From positions 10,847 to 74,846 of the forward strand of contig DAOUJW010000019.1 in the NCBI GenBank assembly GCA_034422115.1: DNA of 64,000 bases, written 5' to 3'. A program made the position numbers and the translations under genes. Numbering within the stretch: the stretch's first letter is position 1; every line of letters begins with the position of its first letter. Below, piece after piece: positions 59,301 through 64,000 of the stretch. Source of the DNA: DAOUJW01 sp034422115. GTDB taxonomy: Bacteria; Chloroflexota; Dehalococcoidia; Lucifugimonadales; UBA2985. The notes under the pieces are model-generated. The model saw only the letters and a program-made list of their open reading frames with translations, had not been told where the DNA came from and did not search any database.

Positions 59301-62237
59301 CATAAGTATCAACCAAGGCCGTATTTTGAAGACGCCGACCGGGATGCGCTGAGCTACACGGCAAGCTCTGACTATCCTGGCGTCATCAAGGCAACAATGA
59401 AGACCGGGAAGGCGCGGCTCAAGGTACTTAACCCCGGCTCGGCCACCATCACCTTCGGCGCAGCCGACCGCTACGGCGGATACGCCTCCCGCGAGTTCAT
59501 CTTCACCGGCGCCGCCAGCGAGACTCGGAGCGTGCCGGAGAACTCCCCGGCGGGGACCAACGTGGGCGCGCCGGTGACGGGAACCCCGTACGAAGACGAG
59601 ACGCTGAGCTACACGCTGACGGGAGATGAGGCCACGAGCGCATTCGAGATCGACTCGGCGACGGGGCAGATCACGGTGAAGAGCGGCGCAACGCTGGACT
59701 ACGAGACCAAGAGCTCCTACACCGGCACGGTCACCTGGACGGTGCAGGAGCAGACGGCCACGGCCAGCCTGACCATCAAAGTGACGGACGTGGAGGCGGG
59801 AAAGCCCGCTGCTCCGATGCTGACCCGCACGGAGTTCAGCGAGCAGTCGAACCCGGCCCTGGACGTGGCGTGGACGGCCGCGGCGGCCAACGGCCTGACC
59901 ATCACGAGCTACGAGGTCAGACACCGCAAGAAGGGCGCTGCTGAGTGGACGACCTACACCTACACACCCGAGGGCGCGAGCGAGGCGACCAGCGCGCTGC
60001 CCGCGGCGACGACCACCATCAACCTGCCGGACCTGGAGGCAGGGGCGATCTACCAGGCCCAGGTGCGGGCGGTGACCAGCGAGGAGGGCGAGGGCCCCTG
60101 GTCGGACACAGGGGAGGGAAGGGCCAACACTCCCCCGAAGCCCAGCGAGAAGGCGTTTGATGGTTACAGCCTGAAAAACGCCGCAATCGAGGACCATCAA
60201 CCGGAGCTGTACTTCAAAGACGCCGACGAAGATGCGCTGACCTACACGGCAAGCTCGGAGTATCCAGGCATCATCAAGGCAACAATGAGGAAGGGGCAGG
60301 CGCGGGTCAGGGTACTCAACCCCGGCTCGGCCGCGGTCACTTTTGGCGCCGGCGACGCGTACGGGGGCTACGCCACCCGGACCGTGACGGTCAACGTCGT
60401 TGCCAACGAGACCCGCAGCGTGGTGGAGAACTCCCCGGCGGGAACGGCCGTGGGGAAGCCGGTGACGGGGACCCCCTACAAGAAGAAGGCGCTGGTCTAC
60501 ACGCTGACGGGAGATGATGCCATCTCCGGCGCATTCGAGATTGACGCTTCCACGGGCCAGGTCAGCGTCAAGAGCGGCGCAACGCTGGACTACGAGACCA
60601 AGAGCTCCTACACAGGGACGGTCACGTGGACGGTGCAGGAGCAGACCGCCACGGCCAATCTCACCATCAACGTCACGGACCTGGAGGCGCCCGGGAAGCC
60701 GGACGCGCCGGTGGTGACGAAGTCTGCAACCGACCCAAAGACCAGGCTGGACGTGACCTGGACGGCGCCGTCCACCCCGGACAGCCTGCCCATCACTGAC
60801 TACGACGTGCAGTACCAGGAGCCGGGTGAAGAGAAGTGGAATATCCATACCTTCACCGGCACAGCGACCAGCACGACGCTCACCGACCTGACCCCTGGCA
60901 CGACCTACCACGTTCGGGTGCGGGCGCACAACGCCGAGGGCCCCGGCGAGTGGTCGGATCCCGGGGAGGGCGCCACGGACCCGGAGAACTACGAGCCCCA
61001 ATTCTCCAGGCAGGATTCGCCTCGCGAGGTCCCGGAGAACTCGCCTGCCGGGACCAGGGTGGGAACTCCGGTGACGGCCATAGACCTGGAGGGACACACG
61101 CTGACCTACACGCTGAAGACCCCGTCCTCCATCTTCAATCTGGACGCGGCGACCGGGCAGCTGACCGTGGCGGAGGGCGCGTCCCTGGACTATGAGGCCC
61201 GGACCGCCTACACCGTGGTCGTTGAGGCCAGCGACGGCCTCGACCCGCGAGGTCTCGACGACAGCCACATCGTCGACGCCGAGGTTACGGTGGCTATCAG
61301 CGTAACCGACGTCAACGAGCCGCCGCCCAAGCTCGATGCTCCGTCGGTAGTACGGTCGTCAAGCTCCCCCAGGTCCGCGTTGAATGTGACCTGGAAAGAG
61401 CCGGACATGACGGGCAAGCCGCCCGTGACATCCTACGCCATTTCCTACAGGGTGGCGGGCAAGAGCGAGTGGGAGGAGCGCCCCCTCACCGGGCTGCAGA
61501 CCAGCGCCACCATCACGGGACTGCAGGCCGGCACGACGTACGAGGTGGCAGTAAGGGCCTTCAACGATGAGGGCTCCGGCCCGTGGTCGGACCCCGGACG
61601 AGGCTCCACGGCCCGGCGGCCCGTCCCTGCGCCTGAGCCGGAGCCCGATCCCATACCGGAGCCTACACCCGAGCCTACGCCCGAGCCGACTCCTGAGCCG
61701 ACACCGGAACCTACGCCCGAACCCACGCCTGAGGCCACGCCGACACCGGAGGACAAGCCTGAGACGAAGCCGGAAGACACGCCTGAGGTGAAGCCGGAGC
61801 CTGCACCTGAACCTACGCCCACGCCGAAACCGGAGGACAAGCCTGAGCCAAAGCCGGAAGACACGCCTAAGGTGAAGCCGGAGCCTACACCTGAACCTAC
61901 GTCCACGCCGAAACCGGAGGACACGCCTGAGACGAAGCCGGAGCCTGCACCTGAACCGACGCCCACACCGAAACCGGAGGACAAGCCTGAGCCTACACCG
62001 GAACCGACGCCGGAGCCTACACCAGAACCGACGCCTGAACCTACGCCGGCGCCAGTGCCGGGGCCAACGTACAGGATAACAGCGCCAGATTCGAAGGATA
62101 AGCGGAAGGGATTATTGCGGGACCCCATGATCCTTCCAACTCTTCCGGCCACCGGCCTTGAAGTGTGGTCTTTCATCCTGGGCCTGACAGGCAGGCAGTA
62201 TCGGACATATTTCAAGAGGATCCGTGCGCCTCCCTGA
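53394..62237 (+). CDS. Giant FN3/cadherin-repeat surface protein with LPATG sorting-like end
   Basis: This 2947-residue protein has a long basic signal region with hydrophobic core (LSTLALPALAVALMWLYFA) and a Pro/Thr stalk of 14 exact-length repeats. Seven super-repeats of about 295 residues follow. Each combines an FN3 domain (LTRTRFDEQSNPALDVAWTA ... AGATYQAQVRA), a linking beta domain (SQYPGI ... YGARDGYGG) and a cadherin-like domain (ENSPAGTNVG ... FEIDASTGQITV). Then come FN3, a full cadherin domain and a ninth FN3, a second Pro/Thr/Glu/Lys stalk, and the C-terminus LPATGLEVWSFILGLTG with a basic tail. LPATG plus a hydrophobic and basic tail matches a sortase signal, though the hydrophobic part is short. 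The ATG at 53394 has GGAGG upstream. Likely an adhesin under MarR control. Confidence 0.85.
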   Translation: MKGRASHGQSSDAPDSHLENAPGATASTLYTFRRVSSRLRLLSTLALPALAVALMWLYFADTAQTASQPQITPGSAIASSPASGDTHTDGETVTVQEPTPEPTPEPKPEPAPEPTPTPTPTPEPAPEPTPTPTPTPEPAPEPTPTPTPTPEPAPEPTPTPTPTPEPAPEPTPTPTPTPETAPEPTPTPTPTPETAPEPTPTPTPTPETAPEPTPTPTPTPETAPEPTPTPTPTPEPAPEPTPTPTPTPETAPEPTPTPTPTPEPAPEPTPTPTPTPEPAPEPTPTPTPTPEPAPEPTPTPTPTPESQTETKSEPEPESQPQITSEPEPEPVPAAEPQPKSEAQQQRVSLPQPAAPTLTRVRFDAPSKPALDVSWTAPAAGGVTITGYQVRHQKNGDSAWTTSTALSRETTSHRLSDLEAGATYQVQVRVQFNRLAGGVSQPGTGPWSDSGEGKANSPPKNTRKIFVNTDYPWRSPHAFYLADIFEDDDEDTLVYKASAQYPGILRIIVDESTGEGTGEFLNPAGSQFIYEARDLYGGHISLTAEIAGTANETREVPENSPEGTNVGSPVKGVPYGEETLTHTLTGEASGAFEIDASTGQITVKTGATLDYETKSSYAGKVTWTVQGQTATANLTIKVTDIGASKPAAPTLTRTRFDEQSNPALDVAWTAPAVSDGLTIAGYELRYRKKGATEWTKPIASALQSDGTLVPALSATTTSYNLPGLEAGATYQAQVRALTNVEAPSAWSDTGEGQANRPPSLTGQINSVSQPWGVEGITPDFTDHASDPDGDMVKLFARSQYPGIVKPRADFGKVRYNVLNPAASIITYGARDGYGGEASLKFTVTGTADVTRSIAENSPAGTNVGKPVAGTPYGEETLTHTLTGEAATSGAFEIDASTGQITVKSGATLDYETKSSYTGTVTWTVQGQTATANLTINVTDLEAVMPSAPTLTRTRFDEESNPALDVAWTAAAANGLTITGYEFRHRKKGATEWTHRASALMSDGTLVPALSATTTSLNLPNLEAGATYEAQVRAVTSEEGKGPWSDSGEGAANNPPKTTSVALKDAPLTWGQEAGGGNEYTKYFTDEDDDTLTWSISSQYPGIIAVWISIGQVRVRADNPAASTITYGASDAYGGYISRTFTVTGVANVTRSIAENSPAGTNVGSAVAGTPYGEETLTHTLTGEAATSGAFEIDASTGQITVKTGATLDYETKSSYTGTVTWTVQGQTATASLTINVTDVEAGKPAAPTLTRTRFNEESNPALDVAWTAAAANGATITGYEARYRKKGDTNWTTYYHAQDSNGNQISALPVTTLKAYMPDLEAGAIYEAQARALTSVEGPGPWSDSGEGRANRPPQKTSVLLANLDMGWGGYGRAAAENTRFFTDPDGDALIYAATSQYPGIIKAWTEDAGEGVWELWVQAINPAASVITYGARDPYGGYAFRTVTTTAAGNVTREVPENSPAGTNVGLPVAGTPYGEETLTHTLTGEAATSGAFEIDASTGQITVKTGATLDYETKKSYTGAVTWTVQGQTATANLTINLTDVAVGMYSPKLARTRFDAQSNPALDVSWSTAPGVAGVTLTGYEMRYRKKDAAEWTNYSHTPEGASEATSALPTATTSVNLPDLEAGAVYEAQVRALTREEAPGPWSLTGQGRANRPPAAKAEQLSDSTLKNGKAHEYQPRRYLGDADRDELTFTASSEYPGVIEAWVADGSAFVKPVNPGSAKVTFAAADAYGGYASRTFTVTGVAAKEKRRVAENSPAGTVVGEPVTGIPYGGVALAYTLTGDVTSAFEIDSTTGQITVKSGATLDHETKSSYTGAVTWTVQEQTATVSLTIKVTDVEAGKPAAPTLTRTEFDKPSNPALDVAWTAAAANGLTITGYEIRHRKKGAEWTAYTYTPQGASEATSVLPAATTTINLPGLEAGAIYQAQVRAVTSEEGEGPWSDTGKGRANSPPTATAESIPDLTLENGEAHKYQPRPYFEDADRDALSYTASSDYPGVIKATMKTGKARLKVLNPGSATITFGAADRYGGYASREFIFTGAASETRSVPENSPAGTNVGAPVTGTPYEDETLSYTLTGDEATSAFEIDSATGQITVKSGATLDYETKSSYTGTVTWTVQEQTATASLTIKVTDVEAGKPAAPMLTRTEFSEQSNPALDVAWTAAAANGLTITSYEVRHRKKGAAEWTTYTYTPEGASEATSALPAATTTINLPDLEAGAIYQAQVRAVTSEEGEGPWSDTGEGRANTPPKPSEKAFDGYSLKNAAIEDHQPELYFKDADEDALTYTASSEYPGIIKATMRKGQARVRVLNPGSAAVTFGAGDAYGGYATRTVTVNVVANETRSVVENSPAGTAVGKPVTGTPYKKKALVYTLTGDDAISGAFEIDASTGQVSVKSGATLDYETKSSYTGTVTWTVQEQTATANLTINVTDLEAPGKPDAPVVTKSATDPKTRLDVTWTAPSTPDSLPITDYDVQYQEPGEEKWNIHTFTGTATSTTLTDLTPGTTYHVRVRAHNAEGPGEWSDPGEGATDPENYEPQFSRQDSPREVPENSPAGTRVGTPVTAIDLEGHTLTYTLKTPSSIFNLDAATGQLTVAEGASLDYEARTAYTVVVEASDGLDPRGLDDSHIVDAEVTVAISVTDVNEPPPKLDAPSVVRSSSSPRSALNVTWKEPDMTGKPPVTSYAISYRVAGKSEWEERPLTGLQTSATITGLQAGTTYEVAVRAFNDEGSGPWSDPGRGSTARRPVPAPEPEPDPIPEPTPEPTPEPTPEPTPEPTPEPTPEATPTPEDKPETKPEDTPEVKPEPAPEPTPTPKPEDKPEPKPEDTPKVKPEPTPEPTSTPKPEDTPETKPEPAPEPTPTPKPEDKPEPTPEPTPEPTPEPTPEPTPAPVPGPTYRITAPDSKDKRKGLLRDPMILPTLPATGLEVWSFILGLTGRQYRTYFKRIRAPP
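53718..54305 (+). repeat. 14 x 42-bp Pro/Thr-stalk repeats
   Basis: Fourteen uninterrupted 42-bp units each encode E(P/T)APEPTPTPTPTP. They differ mainly by synonymous changes and a Pro/Thr swap (units 6-9 and 11 have Thr). The regular length suggests recent expansion and possible length variation between strains. Confidence 0.9.
54448..60700 (+). repeat. Seven tandem super-repeats of about 885-910 bp
   Basis: FN3-linker-cadherin units begin at about 54451, 55336, 56226, 57124, 58034, 58924 and 59811. DNA identity between units is high in the cadherin part (for example GACTACGAGACCAAGAGCTC recurs in most), whereas the linker domains vary. Confidence 0.85.
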
Positions 62238-62345
62238 CGGCGCCCCAGGATGTTTTGTACTGCTGACACAGCCGCCGTTCAGGGCAGACCTCTGCGGCGT
62301 CTGATCCCCTCATAGGGACCAAACTTCTGTGGAGGTTAACCAGGA

Positions 62346-63644
62346 ATGTCTACAAGAAACATATCCACCCGCACTATTCCGCGGAGCTCGGCGCATAGAC
62401 GCCTGCTCACCATCGTGTCACTTGCGCTTCTCGCTCTGCTAATGGCCGTCCTGGCCGCGCCGGCCAGGGCTCAAACGGATGACGACACGCCGACACCGGC
62501 GACGGTGACGAATGTGGCCATCACCTCAAGCCCCGCGAGCGGCGACACCTACGGCGCGGGCGAGAAGATCCAGGTCACTGCCACTTTCAGCGAGGCAGTG
62601 ACCGTAAGCTTCCTACCCGGCAACTTAGTCCCCTTCCTGCGTATGACCGTCGGCAGCTCCGTTCGGCAGGCGGACTACAAAAGCGGGAGCGGGAGTACCG
62701 CTATCGTCTTCGAATACACCGTAGTAGCCAGGGACTATGACGCTGACGGCGTCAGCTTCCCCCAGAACCCCATCATAAAGCCACTCTCGACTGTGACGAT
62801 CCGGAGCGCCGACGGGACCGATGCAAATCCCAACTACGCGGCGGTGCCGCACCAGGCCTCTCATAAGGTTGACGGCTCCCCCACACAGGCCGCGACCGCA
62901 GGCGCCGGGCCGAATGTAACTGGCATAAGTATCACATCCAGCCCGGCGAGCAGCGACACCTACAGCATGAACGAAAAGATCGTGATCGAGGTGTCCTGGA
63001 GCGCCTATGTGATCGGCTTCTCTGATCCCGAGCCGACCCTGGACCTCACAATCGGCAGCTCAACAGTCCAGGCGGACTTTATCCGCAATGTGGCGGACAA
63101 GACCACGTTCAACTACACGGTGATGTCCGGAGACGTGGACACCAACGGCGTAAGCATTCCGGCGGACCCCATCAAGCTGTCGAACAGCTCGGACATCAGA
63201 GGTCTTGACAACAAAAACGCAGTGCTGACCTACGCCGGCCTGACTGACCAAGCCGGACACAAGGTGGACGGCAGCTCCGATACCGCGGGCCCCACGATAA
63301 CCGACATTCGCATCTGGAGTGGCGGCGGCCCCTACAAGGTGGGGGACGTGATCGCCGTGAGGGTCGGCTTCAGTGAAAGAATCTTCGTGGTTGGAACGCC
63401 GACATTGAACGTCGTGTTTGGGACTGGTGACAACGCCAGCACCCGGACCTTCACCTACGCCGCAAAGTCCCACATCACAACCGCCGCAATATTCGAGTAC
63501 AAGGTAATAGAGGGTGACTCGAACACCGACAACATCAGCATTGCGGAGAACTCCCTGATTGTGCCGGATGGAGCGTCCATAAAGGACAAGGCCGGCAACA
63601 ACGCCGTGACGACCCACGACGCCCTGAACACTGGCGGCCTGTAG
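62346..63644 (+). CDS. Exported protein with three related beta-domains
   Basis: This 432-residue protein has a signal peptide (LLTIVSLALLALLMAVLAAPARAQ, cleavage after ARA) and three repeats of about 120 residues. Each repeat opens with ITSSPASGDTYGAGEKIQV or a variant, has a LDLTIGSS-type core and YTV...GDxDxxGVSI, and the first two close with HKVDGS. The repeats resemble bacterial surface beta-sandwich domains with Asp-rich calcium-type loops. No C-terminal anchor is visible. GGAGG lies 15 bases before the ATG. It follows the giant surface protein by 108 bp and precedes a lipoprotein gene; all three face the same way. Confidence 0.8.
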   Translation: MSTRNISTRTIPRSSAHRRLLTIVSLALLALLMAVLAAPARAQTDDDTPTPATVTNVAITSSPASGDTYGAGEKIQVTATFSEAVTVSFLPGNLVPFLRMTVGSSVRQADYKSGSGSTAIVFEYTVVARDYDADGVSFPQNPIIKPLSTVTIRSADGTDANPNYAAVPHQASHKVDGSPTQAATAGAGPNVTGISITSSPASSDTYSMNEKIVIEVSWSAYVIGFSDPEPTLDLTIGSSTVQADFIRNVADKTTFNYTVMSGDVDTNGVSIPADPIKLSNSSDIRGLDNKNAVLTYAGLTDQAGHKVDGSSDTAGPTITDIRIWSGGGPYKVGDVIAVRVGFSERIFVVGTPTLNVVFGTGDNASTRTFTYAAKSHITTAAIFEYKVIEGDSNTDNISIAENSLIVPDGASIKDKAGNNAVTTHDALNTGGL

Positions 63645-63659
63645 AGAAGGAGGAGAGTG

Positions 63660-64000
63660 ATGAGAATGAACGGCAAAGCCCGCCCCGTTCCCCGATCTGA
63701 GTCGGGGACAGGGCTTGGCACGGGGATGCTTAGAGTTGTTTCACTGGCGGGCATACTGCTCCTCGCCTCCGTGCTGCTCGCAGCCTGCGGCGGCGAGGGC
63801 CTGACCCGGGCAGAGGTCCGGGATATAGTCAGGGAGGAGATGCCCGCGTCCGAGCCGGGCCTGACCCGCGCCGACGTGGAGGAGATTGTCAGGTCGCAGA
63901 TGGCCTCACAGGGCGATACCCCTCCCGCAATGACCTCCTCAGACGTGAGCGAGGCCGTGAGCAAGGCCATGTCGGAGATGCCCAAGTCTGAGCCGGGCAT
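63660..64000 (+). CDS. Lipoprotein with helical repeats (partial, 3' end off window)
   Basis: The frame is open from an ATG with GGAGGAGAG just upstream to the window end (about 113 residues). It has a signal peptide with lipobox (LAGILLLASVLLAAC) and then repeats: GLTRAEVRDIVREEMPASEP, followed by GLTRADVEEIVRSQMAS. These suggest a helical or coiled-coil stalk. The N-terminal coding segment contains CCCCGATCTGAGTCGGGG, a palindrome like the intergenic repeats. Probably co-transcribed with the preceding exported protein. Confidence 0.72.
   Translation, partial: MRMNGKARPVPRSESGTGLGTGMLRVVSLAGILLLASVLLAACGGEGLTRAEVRDIVREEMPASEPGLTRADVEEIVRSQMASQGDTPPAMTSSDVSEAVSKAMSEMPKSEPG

Noticed and set aside
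58398..61268. A 956-residue minus-strand open frame
   Set aside because: It is an antisense shadow of the repeated FN3/cadherin gene. Its product is Arg/Gly-rich and merely mirrors the repeat period.
1..64000. tRNA or rRNA genes
   Set aside because: I looked for cloverleaf features such as the GGTTCGAATC arm and for rRNA-like conserved stretches and saw none. A tRNA scan would be needed to exclude them fully.

Overview
The window is 64 kb of GC-rich bacterial chromosome with a distinctly AT-richer stretch at about 45.7-51.8 kb. I place it in the Chloroflexota, most likely a Dehalococcoidia or SAR202-type lineage. This rests on the style of the secreted proteins (lipoproteins with Pro/Thr linkers, Ig/cadherin/FN3 surface proteins, an EF-hand-like C-terminus), frequent GTG/TTG starts and the families of short palindromic intergenic repeats. 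It is inference: no rRNA or ribosomal protein gene is present to confirm it.

Region 1 (1-14.1 kb) is a lipid, probably sterol-type, modification and transport locus. It holds a thiolase-like/DUF35 pair, an RND (MMPL) exporter, two ERG6-type sterol C-24 methyltransferase homologues, a protein fusing a GPP34 (GOLPH3-like) domain to a cytochrome P450, a divergent Rieske oxygenase, and an overlapping three-gene operon of LprG/LppX-type lipoprotein, MFS exporter and COG2907-type flavoprotein. The organisation suggests methylation and oxidation of a polycyclic isoprenoid followed by trafficking across the envelope. No squalene or oxidosqualene cyclase is present, so the substrate is unproven and may be exogenous.

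Region 2 (14.3-23.3 kb) holds a glycerate kinase and then a nitrate assimilation operon (nasA, nirB, nirD, narK) with mobA nearby. Upstream of nasA lies an 11-bp-phased array containing a perfect GlnR-type box. nirB carries a one-base frameshift.

Region 3 (23.3-33.8 kb) holds a CrtC/AttH-fold lipoprotein, the addB-addA recombination nuclease pair, and two divergent crotonase-family genes around a 285-bp MITE-like element.

Region 4 (33.9-45.7 kb) holds a surface protein, a decayed cadherin/Ig surface protein gene, a secreted metalloprotease-like lipoprotein, and two paralogous single-chain signalling proteins (GAF-PAS-kinase-receiver-winged helix). The second has lost its phosphoacceptor histidine. 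A SAM methyltransferase is divergent from it across a pair of direct repeats.

Region 5 (45.7-51.8 kb) is an AT-rich island of small hypothetical genes with an IS1595-type transposase. It surrounds a 500-bp gene-poor stretch of four strong, partly competing inverted repeats. Several short ORFs there share a CCTAGCCAAG leader.

Region 6 (51.8-64 kb) holds a mosaic of intergenic repeats, a MarR regulator with two matching operators, and the divergent 2947-residue FN3/cadherin surface protein ending in an LPATG sorting-like signal. A repeat-containing exported protein and the start of a lipoprotein follow.
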